A DNA stretch of 64,000 nucleotides, taken from contig NZ_VKNW01000001.1 in NCBI RefSeq assembly GCF_007474535.1, positions 186,001 through 250,000 on the forward strand. Direction: 5' to 3'. This document shows, one piece after another, positions 53,723 to 61,841 of this stretch. How positions within the stretch are numbered: the first letter of the stretch is position 1; every line of letters begins with the position of its first letter. The notes beneath the pieces are model-generated. The model searched no databases and had not been told where the DNA came from. It saw only the letters and a list, made by a program, of their open reading frames with translations. The position numbers and the translations under genes are program-made. Source of the stretch: Chryseobacterium echinoideorum (GTDB lineage Bacteria; Bacteroidota; Bacteroidia; Flavobacteriales; Weeksellaceae).

Positions 53723-55195
53723 ATGAAAACAAAAATACCTCTTTTGTTATTAATCTTTAATATTGTTTTTTTTTATTCTCAGGAAAAAAAAACAGAAAAG
53801 CAAATCGACAGTATAACCACTGCTCTCTGGAGTTCTAATTTTTTTAATGATGAAGGACTTGTAAAACTAACAGAGCTTTACTATCAAGCCAAAGAAATAG
53901 ATTATGAAGAAGGTCAGATAAGATTATTAAAAAGAATTGTAGAAATTAAGTCATCATACTCAGATTTTATATCAGCACTTCAATACTTAAAATATCTGAA
54001 ATCTCTCTCTTTGTCGGTCCAACAGTACGAAGAATATACTTATGCAAATTGTCTTGAAGCAAAGATTTTTTTCATGGATAAAAATTATTCTCAGGCAAAA
54101 AAAGTTCTTAATCTTGCAGAAAGATATCTTTACAAGATTCAGGATAAAGAAAAAAGAAGAAAAGCGAAAACCGAAATCTATATCTATCAATGGTATAATT
54201 TTGAAAAATCGAAACTTCCGAAATCTTCTTATGCCGATTCTTTATTATCCATTTCAAAAAAACTTTATAACGAATCAATATTAATCGAAAATAATCATCA
54301 GCGTGCAAAAAGTGTTCTGTATTCGACCAATTTAATGGTAAACTCTCTTATTCTGTTAAAAAGGTATGAAGAAGCAATAAAATATTTAAAAATAGGAGGA
54401 CAAGAGCTTAAGACATTCGGAGAGGTAACTTATCTGGGAGTTGATTATTATGAAGCAAAGGGCGATGTGGAATATAATTTTAAGCATTATAAAGGTTCTT
54501 CAAATGACAATGCATTAGCAAGCTATAATAAAGCCATAAAAATTGGAGAAGCGCTTGGATATACGGCTAAGACAAAAGAATTATATTCTAAAGTAGCTGA
54601 AATCTATAGAGAGAAAAAAGATTACGCAAAGCAAGCGCTGTTTTTACAAAAATCTAGTAATCTGGAAGATAGTATCCAGATCAAAGAAAACAAAGGATTA
54701 AGTGAGGTGAAGCCTCTACTATATGCTAATAAAGGAGAAGTAACTGAAACTTCTTCTCAAAATAGGACACTGCTTTATTTCTTGTCGGCTGTTGCTTTAT
54801 TAATTATAGTAATTGGAGGTAGAAAGCTTTATTTCAATAAAAAGAAAAATCAAATAGAAACCGTAATAAAGGTAACTTCTGAAAAAGACCCGGTTGTCAA
54901 AACGAATCCATATAATCATCTTATCAGTCTTGCACTAAAAAATGATTCTTCGTTTTATTTAACTTTTCTAGAAGCGTTTCCTGACTTCAGTGAAAAGCTT
55001 CTTAACATTAACCCCTTGATGAAAATATCCGATATAGAATTTTGTGCATACATTAAACTCAATCTAGAAACTAAGCAGATTGCAATTATGAAAAAAATAT
55101 CTGTAAGGGCTGTAGAAGGGAAAAAATATAGAATTCGGAAAAAATTAGGAATTTCAGCAGAGGAAAATATGTATATCTGGTTTTTAAAATTATAA
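53723..55195 (+). CDS. TPR protein with membrane segment and C-terminal HTH
   Basis: 490 residues. A signal peptide (1 to about 20) is followed by tetratricopeptide-like helices (about 30-320), one membrane segment (about 348-368, LLYFLSAVALLIIVIGG) and a C-terminal cytoplasmic LuxR-like helix-turn-helix domain (about 395-490, with DIEFCAYIKLNLETKQIA and SVRAVEGKKYRIRKKL). The plan, periplasmic TPR sensor joined through the membrane to a DNA-binding domain, is widespread in Flavobacteriia but few members have been studied. The same HTH domain is encoded alone at 56143. Likely role: direct signal-to-DNA regulator for this accessory region (inference). Confidence 0.82.
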   Translation: MKTKIPLLLLIFNIVFFYSQEKKTEKQIDSITTALWSSNFFNDEGLVKLTELYYQAKEIDYEEGQIRLLKRIVEIKSSYSDFISALQYLKYLKSLSLSVQQYEEYTYANCLEAKIFFMDKNYSQAKKVLNLAERYLYKIQDKEKRRKAKTEIYIYQWYNFEKSKLPKSSYADSLLSISKKLYNESILIENNHQRAKSVLYSTNLMVNSLILLKRYEEAIKYLKIGGQELKTFGEVTYLGVDYYEAKGDVEYNFKHYKGSSNDNALASYNKAIKIGEALGYTAKTKELYSKVAEIYREKKDYAKQALFLQKSSNLEDSIQIKENKGLSEVKPLLYANKGEVTETSSQNRTLLYFLSAVALLIIVIGGRKLYFNKKKNQIETVIKVTSEKDPVVKTNPYNHLISLALKNDSSFYLTFLEAFPDFSEKLLNINPLMKISDIEFCAYIKLNLETKQIAIMKKISVRAVEGKKYRIRKKLGISAEENMYIWFLKL

Positions 55196-55311
55196 CCAAT
55201 ATATATCTTTTTTACAAATGTAACATTCTGAAAATCAAAACAAAATAAATATCGTGTAGTTTACGTGAAATACCGATAACACAAAATTTATACTAAACTG
55301 CAAATGAAAAG

Positions 55312-55319
55312 TAATTTTG
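55312..55319 (+). promoter_or_regulatory. -7 box upstream of the unknown exported protein gene
   Basis: TAATTTTG matches TAnnTTTG, so transcription from about 55326 would cover both start options (TTG 55367 and ATG 55421). Confidence 0.45.
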
Positions 55320-55420
55320 TCGATTAGAAAAATAAGACACTATTTTTCAATACAAAAATTACACGTTTGCAAAAAACAAATTTTAAATTACTTAGCGTTT
55401 CTGGGGTTATTTTTTTCAAA

Positions 55421-56017
55421 ATGACTTCATTTTTTGCGTTGGTATGTGTGTTTTTTGCTAATCCGATCTATGGAAAAATCAGCACCTCGGAAAGTAACGA
55501 TGACTCTAAAATTATTCTATCAGGAGAAGCTATTGTTTTTGGGTCGGGAGACTTTGTAAATATTGAAAGAGTCCAGAGTGAGGATTTAAAAGAAATAGAA
55601 ACTGAAAAAGCACAGATTTTTATTTCTGATAATGCTACTGTTTATAATATTGAAGCGTTTAGCAATGTTGAAATCAAAACAATAAAAAAGAATAAAAGAT
55701 CTTCCACTCAAAAAAAGACTGTTAAAAAAGTAGTAACTAATAAAGCCTCAATTCCTTATGTTCAAAAAGAGCCATTGCGGGCGTATTATTATTCTACACA
55801 TCACCCAGATTCAATTTCTCAAAATCAAAAAGAGAAAATTGTTTTTACGACAGGCAACTGTCAGTATTTAATAAAAGTCATAGTCTCTCTAGTCAAAACT
55901 ACTGACAAAACACTATATTTTGAAGTAAGACAAAATTTTAGTTACTCTAATCCTATTATTAAAGTTTGCCATCTATCTGGCAAACATTCTGTGAGACCAC
56001 CAACCCGCTTATTCTAA
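55421..56017 (+). CDS. Unknown exported or membrane-anchored protein
   Basis: I do not recognise this family. Starting from the ATG at 55421 gives 198 residues. A TTG at 55367 would add 18 more (MQKTNFKLLSVSGVIFFK) and is possible, giving a longer hydrophobic signal. The N-terminus MTSFFALVCVFFANPIYG looks like a signal peptide. A beta-like region follows (about 20-85, with ILSGEAIVFGSGDFVNIE and ISDNATVYNI), then a lysine-rich linker, and finally a C-terminal region with two cysteines. It stands between the TPR-HTH regulator and the stand-alone HTH gene, with its own promoter. Confidence 0.5.
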   Translation: MTSFFALVCVFFANPIYGKISTSESNDDSKIILSGEAIVFGSGDFVNIERVQSEDLKEIETEKAQIFISDNATVYNIEAFSNVEIKTIKKNKRSSTQKKTVKKVVTNKASIPYVQKEPLRAYYYSTHHPDSISQNQKEKIVFTTGNCQYLIKVIVSLVKTTDKTLYFEVRQNFSYSNPIIKVCHLSGKHSVRPPTRLF

Positions 56018-56142
56018 GTGACGTTTTTTCTTTTATACAGAGAAAAAGCATTTATAAACAAAATAATTATCGCTTAAATATAAGATAATCAAAAAACTTA
56101 ATGATTGTCTTAGGAAGTTGTATACCTATTTAAAAAATACAA

Positions 56143-56481
56143 ATGATAGAAAAAGACCATTTTTTTTCTGCAATGTCGGAAAGCAGAAGGATTCCGGTAA
56201 GTACACTTTTAAGGTTATTGAATGAAGATAGTACTTCATTTTATATTGCTTTTTTAGAAGCTTATCCCGACTTCAGTGAGAAGCTGCTAAGAATTAATCC
56301 GGCAATGAAGTTCTCAGATATTGAGTTCTGTGCATACATAAAACTCAATTTGGAAACTAAGCAAATTGCACAGTTTAAAAAAATATCCACAAGAGCAGTA
56401 GAAGGAAAAAAATACAGAATTCGGAAAAAACTAAATATTCCTCCCAATGTCAATATGTATATATGGATGTCCAGACTTTAA
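56143..56481 (+). CDS. Stand-alone HTH regulator, paralogue of the TPR-HTH C-terminus
   Basis: 112 residues, almost entirely the same DNA-binding domain as the C-terminal part of the protein encoded at 53723. Both have FLEAYPDFSEKLL/FLEAFPDFSEKLL, the identical block SDIEFCAYIKLNLETKQIA, RAVEGKKYRIRKKL and a final NMYIW. No TPR, signal peptide or membrane segment is present, so it is cytoplasmic. It looks like a domain copy freed from its sensor and could compete for the same DNA sites or form mixed dimers. The large secreted protein gene begins 80 bases downstream. Confidence 0.8.
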   Translation: MIEKDHFFSAMSESRRIPVSTLLRLLNEDSTSFYIAFLEAYPDFSEKLLRINPAMKFSDIEFCAYIKLNLETKQIAQFKKISTRAVEGKKYRIRKKLNIPPNVNMYIWMSRL

Positions 56482-56561
56482 GCTCTCACCATTACTAAAG
56501 AATACGAGGCTATAATATCTAAACAAAAATTTAAAATCGAAAAAAAATTTAAAATTAACAA

Positions 56562-59500
56562 ATGATTAAACTAAAACAAATTTTAACTTGGCTACTAGTC
56601 ACAATTTCGACCTGTAGTTTTGCACAACTATCTGTGCCTACATTAGTCAGTAGCCAGAAATATTCTGCGAAAGGAAGTGGAGCTTCTGGTGTACCAACTG
56701 TAACTTTTAATGTGCCAACAGGACATAAAAATATGATGCTTATGATTTGGGTATTTGCTGAAAGGTATCATAATCCTAGAAATGGTAATGTAATAGATAT
56801 TAACAACAGTGCTTACTTAACTGAAATTAAAGCAAATAATATTTTAGCAACTAACTATTTATTTAGAGGATTAACCAATAGGGATACTAGCTCTCAAATT
56901 TATCAGTCTGCTCTCTCACAAATGTCTTATTTAAGTGAGGCAAATGGTTTAACTGTAGGAAATAATACAATCACTTTTCCCACTATACGTACCCCTCAAT
57001 CTGTAGCAGACGAAATGGAAGTAATTGTAACTTTATACGAAAATGTAAAAGGTACTAGTTGGATAGGGGGAAGAGCTGATAATCCAGCTACTACACTTTC
57101 TTCAACAACTCTAACTAAACCAGCCCCAATTCCACCAATCGGAAGAGTTGCAAGCCACTTTTTATATGCTGCTGACGGGTTTGTCACGCAAGAAATTCCT
57201 TTAATATTGTCAAGTGGATGGAATATCACTCAAAATGAGGTAATAAGTAATCTTGCAGGATCATCAGATGGTGCTTTTTTAGCCACTTCTGGAAATGAGC
57301 AAGACGGAATTAGTAGTATTTTAGCTCACCGTTATATTACAGATGGAACAGATCCGTTTATAACTCTTTCTAGAGCATCAAGTACAAGAGTAGCTTTGTT
57401 TAATACAGAGGTATTATATTTAATTCCTTTCGCGTCACCATCTATAGCTGGCAACATATATCAAGACACTGATGGCGCTACAAACATCAATGGAGCAGGT
57501 ACTAATGCAGGAGGTACTTATGTGAATGTAATTAATAGCAGTAATAATTTAATATATTCTGCCACTGTAAGCGCAGCGGGGGCTTTTACCATACCTACAG
57601 GCTATGTGGAAGAAGGAAATACTTATCGCTTAGAGCTTAGCAAAAACACAGGGACTATTGGAGCCACAGCTCCTTTAAAGGCACTTCCTTCTGGCTGGGC
57701 AACAGTTGGAGAAAATGCTACTGGAGTATCGCCTTATCCTAATGATGGCACTCACGACGGCATTATCAATTTAACTATTGGATCAACTAATATCACAGGT
57801 TTACGATATGGTATTAATCAAGTTTGTTCTGCTGGTGCTACTGCCCCTACTATACAAAATTTAACAAATATCTGTCCTGCAACATATGTAGATCTTAATA
57901 CCGCACATACTGGAACCATTCCTGTAGGATCTTCTTTAGTTTGGTTTAACAACAATACCCACACAGGTACTGCTTTATCTGGAACACAAATAACACAGGC
58001 AGGAGCTGGTACTTATTATGCTTTCTATTTTGATAGTATTAATAATTGTTATAGCCCTGCATCGTCTGCCGTTATAGCTACAATCAATCCTTGTTTCGTT
58101 TGTCCACCAGACCCTTATGCTGCACAGCAAACTTGGTGGTTGCCATTTCAACAATCTAAGGTCAGAATAGATTTTCAATCTGGCACAGCGGTGGTTAATA
58201 ATCCAGCTGTGGGGGTTTTGGGGCAAGGAACTCTTGATGGTATCGAAGGAAATACAGCAGTATCACATCCTGTAACTAACGAATTACTTTTCGTGACAGA
58301 CGGTAATAAAGTGTATAAAGCATCTACAGGTGTTGCTGCTATAGGTTTGGTTGGAGGCAATGCTTCAGCAGGAGAAGCGGCTGCGGCTATTCCAGATCCT
58401 CAAGGAGTTAAGGGTAGGGATTTTATCATTTTTGGTAATGCAACAGCAGATACAGCAGGAACTTTAGTAAGCGCAAAATATAATTTAGAGACCAATACTC
58501 TTACCAATATTACCACTCTTTTACCAGCTAATTCTATTTACGAAGCGTTAGAAGTCATTCCCCATACTAATGGAACCGATTATTGGATATTAGTGAATAC
58601 TGCTGATCAAAATGTAAAATCATATTTGTATTCAGAAATTTCTGGTTTTAATTCAACTCCAGTTTCATCAATTAGTGTTCCTAATCTTACAGGGGTACTT
58701 GCTGCTAATATTGCTGCAAATTCATTTATTACGTGGGATCCAAGAATTCCGGGTAAAGTACTTATTGCTAGACATAATAAAGTGGGAATGGCTAATTTTA
58801 ATCCTTCCACTGGTGCATTAGGAGTTTGGGATGTTAAGGTTACTGTTTCTACAGGCGTTCCAGATACTGATAAACGATTAGGCTATTCAGTAGCTTTATC
58901 TCCTAATGGAAATTATATTTACTACAAAAATGGTGACGCCTTAATGTATTATGATAATACAACGGGATTATCAACTCAAGCAAGTACTCTTCCTTCTATC
59001 TATGGATTAAAAGTAGCAAAGGATAATAGATTATATATTTCTAGTTTTCCAACAGATTATGGACTATATTATTTACCAGATGCAAATAATCCCACAGCTT
59101 CTGTCGCTACACCAGCATTCTTTTCTACAGGCACAGGTCTAAGAGTTTCTTATCAGCTTCCAAACAATGTTTATTGGGGTTGTTTAACTTGCCAATCTGG
59201 TACAGCATCGCCTGCTTTAGCAAATACAAATATTACTTCAAATCCTGCAACTGTAGGAGACTTAATAGCTTTATTATCTGCTAGCAATCAACCAGCAGGA
59301 ACAGTCATTACGATTCACTCTACAACTCCAGCTACGGATGCTAACAAATTGGCAAATTCTACAGCAATAGTTGCTGGTACTACTTATTATGCATCTTTTT
59401 ATGATGGTCTTGCTTTGTGTTACAGTCCTACTACTGCTGTTACTGTTGGGTCATCATACTGCTATAAGCCAGCAGTTCTGGACTTAGGAAATATTTATAA

Positions 59501-59804
59501 TTCTAAGCACGGCATTACTTCTTTAGGAAGAGCAGGAACGGAAAATGAAAATTGGCCGATGGTAAGACAAAGTGCTTGGTCTGTTTTAGAATCAAAAACA
59601 AAGGGTCTTGTTGTCAACAGAGTAAGATTTAATGCGAGCAACCAACCTGTTGCAGATGATGGGACAACATTAGTGATTACTAATCCAGTTGAAGGGATGA
59701 TGGTTTATGATAAAACCAACAACTGTCTGAAAATGTATACATCAAATAATGGTGGTTCCACCTTCCAATGGCATTGTATGACTACACAAGCGTGCCCTAA
59801 TTAA
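56562..59804 (+). CDS. Large modular secreted surface protein
   Basis: 1080 residues, function unknown. In order: signal peptide (1 to about 21, ending SFAQ), an N-terminal domain (about 22-290) shared with the protein encoded at 61842, an SdrD B-like repeat (about 293-415, from IAGNIYQDTDG), an Ig-like segment (about 420-505, SLVWFNNNTHTGTALSGTQI), a long propeller-like region (about 510-880, repeated short strands with ATADTAG and LSPNGNYIYYKNG), a second Ig-like segment and a C-terminal module ending GMMVYDKTNNCLKMY. No type A C-terminal sorting domain was recognised. It is probably exported to the surface. Codon and residue use (Thr, Asn, Gly, Ala) is typical of adhesins. Confidence 0.8.
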   Translation: MIKLKQILTWLLVTISTCSFAQLSVPTLVSSQKYSAKGSGASGVPTVTFNVPTGHKNMMLMIWVFAERYHNPRNGNVIDINNSAYLTEIKANNILATNYLFRGLTNRDTSSQIYQSALSQMSYLSEANGLTVGNNTITFPTIRTPQSVADEMEVIVTLYENVKGTSWIGGRADNPATTLSSTTLTKPAPIPPIGRVASHFLYAADGFVTQEIPLILSSGWNITQNEVISNLAGSSDGAFLATSGNEQDGISSILAHRYITDGTDPFITLSRASSTRVALFNTEVLYLIPFASPSIAGNIYQDTDGATNINGAGTNAGGTYVNVINSSNNLIYSATVSAAGAFTIPTGYVEEGNTYRLELSKNTGTIGATAPLKALPSGWATVGENATGVSPYPNDGTHDGIINLTIGSTNITGLRYGINQVCSAGATAPTIQNLTNICPATYVDLNTAHTGTIPVGSSLVWFNNNTHTGTALSGTQITQAGAGTYYAFYFDSINNCYSPASSAVIATINPCFVCPPDPYAAQQTWWLPFQQSKVRIDFQSGTAVVNNPAVGVLGQGTLDGIEGNTAVSHPVTNELLFVTDGNKVYKASTGVAAIGLVGGNASAGEAAAAIPDPQGVKGRDFIIFGNATADTAGTLVSAKYNLETNTLTNITTLLPANSIYEALEVIPHTNGTDYWILVNTADQNVKSYLYSEISGFNSTPVSSISVPNLTGVLAANIAANSFITWDPRIPGKVLIARHNKVGMANFNPSTGALGVWDVKVTVSTGVPDTDKRLGYSVALSPNGNYIYYKNGDALMYYDNTTGLSTQASTLPSIYGLKVAKDNRLYISSFPTDYGLYYLPDANNPTASVATPAFFSTGTGLRVSYQLPNNVYWGCLTCQSGTASPALANTNITSNPATVGDLIALLSASNQPAGTVITIHSTTPATDANKLANSTAIVAGTTYYASFYDGLALCYSPTTAVTVGSSYCYKPAVLDLGNIYNSKHGITSLGRAGTENENWPMVRQSAWSVLESKTKGLVVNRVRFNASNQPVADDGTTLVITNPVEGMMVYDKTNNCLKMYTSNNGGSTFQWHCMTTQACPN

Positions 59805-59835
59805 TATAAACACAATTTAATATAAGAGGAGTTTT

Positions 59836-59870
59836 CCAAACGGGTGGCAGTAAAATCTTGCCACCATTGG
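59836..59870. terminator. Hairpin between the surface protein genes
   Basis: GGTGGCA and TGCCACC pair strongly, with outer CCAA/TTGG arms, around a 12-base loop. No T tract follows, so it may be an RNA-stability or attenuation structure rather than a simple terminator. Confidence 0.45.
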
Positions 59871-59924
59871 AAATCTCAATTAAAGAACAGAATTAAAACT
59901 TAACAAAAAAATAAAATTACAGCT

Positions 59925-60509
59925 ATGAAAAAAAAGACAACTATTTTAGTATTGATTGGAGTTTCTACAATGGCATTTTCTCAGGTAGCTATTGGAAAGT
60001 CAGAAATCACAAAGCTATCGGATAATGTAACTCCTAATCCGGGAATTTCTTTAGAATTTGGTTCAGATACAACCGAAAAAAAGGGAATTGTACTTCCTTG
60101 GGTGACAGGAACTAGTAATTCTTCTCCTTTTATTACAGGATATGCAGGAAGTAACACGGTGGTAGATGGAACAATCGTTTACGACACGTCTGATCACAAA
60201 GTAAAGTATAAAAAAGCAGGGACCTGGTTCGATTTGAGTGTAGATGCCAATGGAAATGCCAATACTGCATTGCAAGATTCTAAATCAGATTTACCCAATG
60301 CAAAAGCAGCAATAGGAGCAAATGGCGCTACGGATACTACTCCCGGAATTTTAGTCCTTACTGATACGGATAAAGCTATGATTTTGCCAAAAGTGGCTTT
60401 GCCACATCTTAACATCAAAAATCCGACAGCAGGAATGTTGGTATATGATACCACCAATAGACAATTAGCGGTTTTTAATGGTACAAATTGGTCATTTTGG
60501 AAGCCTTAA
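59925..60509 (+). CDS. Small secreted protein with a shared C-terminal module
   Basis: 194 residues. Signal peptide (1 to about 20, ending AFSQ), then beta-rich segments and two short repeats: FITGYAGSNTVVDGTIVYDTSDHKVKYKKAGTWFD is split around residues 68-103, and NPTAGMLVYDTTNRQLAVFNG is at about 167-187. Both follow the pattern G.(I/M)(V/L)YDT.....(V/L)...W, as does the end of the surface protein upstream (GMMVYDKTNNCLKMY). This short module is common in secreted Bacteroidota proteins, but I know of no assigned role. The gene is followed by a terminator and belongs with its neighbour. Confidence 0.75.
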   Translation: MKKKTTILVLIGVSTMAFSQVAIGKSEITKLSDNVTPNPGISLEFGSDTTEKKGIVLPWVTGTSNSSPFITGYAGSNTVVDGTIVYDTSDHKVKYKKAGTWFDLSVDANGNANTALQDSKSDLPNAKAAIGANGATDTTPGILVLTDTDKAMILPKVALPHLNIKNPTAGMLVYDTTNRQLAVFNGTNWSFWKP

Positions 60510-60527
60510 AATAAGGTAATCGATGTT

Positions 60528-60606
60528 GCCTTCAGTCTAAAAATGTCATTTGTGTTTTTAGAGATCTTTCAGATTTCTTTTTTCTTTTTTAGCTGAAGGC
60601 TTTTTT
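60528..60606 (+). terminator. Terminator after the small secreted protein gene
   Basis: GCCTTCAG..CTAAAAA pairs with TTTTTAG..CTGAAGGC across a long loop and is followed by TTTTTT. The large loop lowers confidence slightly. Confidence 0.6.
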
Positions 60607-60716
60607 AAAATTAACCCAAAGAATAATATTTGAGATTAGCCGTCAATGATTTTTAGGTAAAACAAAATGGTCATCAATTATAAAATATTATTCAGGAATC
60701 ACATATCGAAATTACT

Positions 60717-61304
60717 ATGACATTAAATGAATTTTCAGATAAATATTTTGATCAAAATACTTTTTTAGATTCGAGAGACAGAGAAAAACTTTTAGAATTG
60801 GTTCAATTTGTCACCATTCCAAAGGATAAAATATTACTTCATAGAGGGGAACAAATAAAACAGGTAGGGATAATTCTAAAAGGATTAATAAGAGTTTATA
60901 ATAAGAATAATAGAACGGTTTGGTTTGTACAAAATAATGGAATTTATGGATCAATTGATACTTTAGCTCTTGATCGCGCTTCATCCCTCACTTTTGAAAC
61001 ATTAGAAGAGACGAGTATGTTTTTGCTTAATTATGATGATTTAGAAGAAGCAATCATATCATATCCGAATATTGCCAGCTTGCTTCTAATGTACTGGAAA
61101 AGAACAGCGGTAGAAATTTACCGTAATTTTTATACATCTTTAAGCTTATCTCCGGAAGAAAAATATTTAGAAATTTTGCAAAAAAATCCTCAATTAATTT
61201 TAAATGTGAAATCAAAAGATCTTGCTTCTTATTTAGGAATTCATCCTACCTCATTAAGTAGATTAAAAAGAAGATACTTCGTTTCAAAAGAAAATAAAGA
61301 TTGA
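60717..61304 (+). CDS. Crp/Fnr-family transcription regulator
   Basis: 195 residues. The N-terminal cyclic-nucleotide-binding-like domain (about 15-125) contains KILLHRGEQIKQVGIILKGLIRVY. The C-terminal winged helix (about 140-190) ends DLASYLGIHPTSLSRLKRRY. It lacks FNR-type cysteines. Proteins of this type are very common in Flavobacteriia and mostly uncharacterised. It stands between the two large secreted protein loci and has the same direction, so local control of the following gene is possible but not shown. Confidence 0.85.
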   Translation: MTLNEFSDKYFDQNTFLDSRDREKLLELVQFVTIPKDKILLHRGEQIKQVGIILKGLIRVYNKNNRTVWFVQNNGIYGSIDTLALDRASSLTFETLEETSMFLLNYDDLEEAIISYPNIASLLLMYWKRTAVEIYRNFYTSLSLSPEEKYLEILQKNPQLILNVKSKDLASYLGIHPTSLSRLKRRYFVSKENKD

Positions 61305-61841
61305 TTTACTGCGTGTTTTTTATCTTTTGTTTATAGTGTTATTGTCTATTGCTAATAATATAAATAGCGAAAGTGTATTATTCTTAATAATTTGGTTTTT
61401 TATTTAATAATAATATGTAATTATTTTATTTTCGTTGAAATATTAAAATAAAAACTGATGAAATTTAAAATTTATTTCGCAAATATCATTTATCGAATGA
61501 ATATAAAATAAGATCAAAAAGATTTATTAGTAATCCTTTAAATAAAACCTAACTTAATAACACTAGATGAAGATACAGAAACTTGAAAAAATCTCCCAAA
61601 CATAAATTTATTGAGTATTAAGAATGATTCATTCTTAGAATAGAGTTCCCATTCAAAAGTTTCCTGTTCCGGACAAAATCTCTCAAAACAAGGCTAAATG
61701 TAAGCACTACACAGTTTCTAGGTAGCTCTATAACCTGTGACCAAGAAGTGTCAACTACGAAAAAGATGGTAAAAAAGTTATTGTAATGACCAAGAAATAA
61801 CTTCAAAAAACATAACAATTCAATGTGAAAACTTAATTAAT
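61305..61841 (+). other. Long AT-rich gap with possible gene remnant
   Basis: This 537-base gap contains no intact gene. The part 61560-61800 is less AT-rich and codes, in pieces, for protein-like segments: PIQKFPVPDKISQNKAKC in one frame, then YEKDGKKVIVMTKK ending at a stop codon (61756-61800) in another, with stops between. This may be the decayed end of a small gene. The first half is low-complexity AT-rich sequence and may hold the promoter of the following large gene. Confidence 0.35.

Noticed and set aside
1760..60500. Many further frames of 60-250 codons on the strand opposite to long genes, for example 11760-12521
   Set aside because: All lie inside well-supported enzymes, lack start and promoter context, and have residue make-up typical of antisense shadows.
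61618..61818. 66-codon - strand frame in the gap before the second adhesin
   Set aside because: Composition is not protein-like; the opposite strand shows better, though broken, coding signals.
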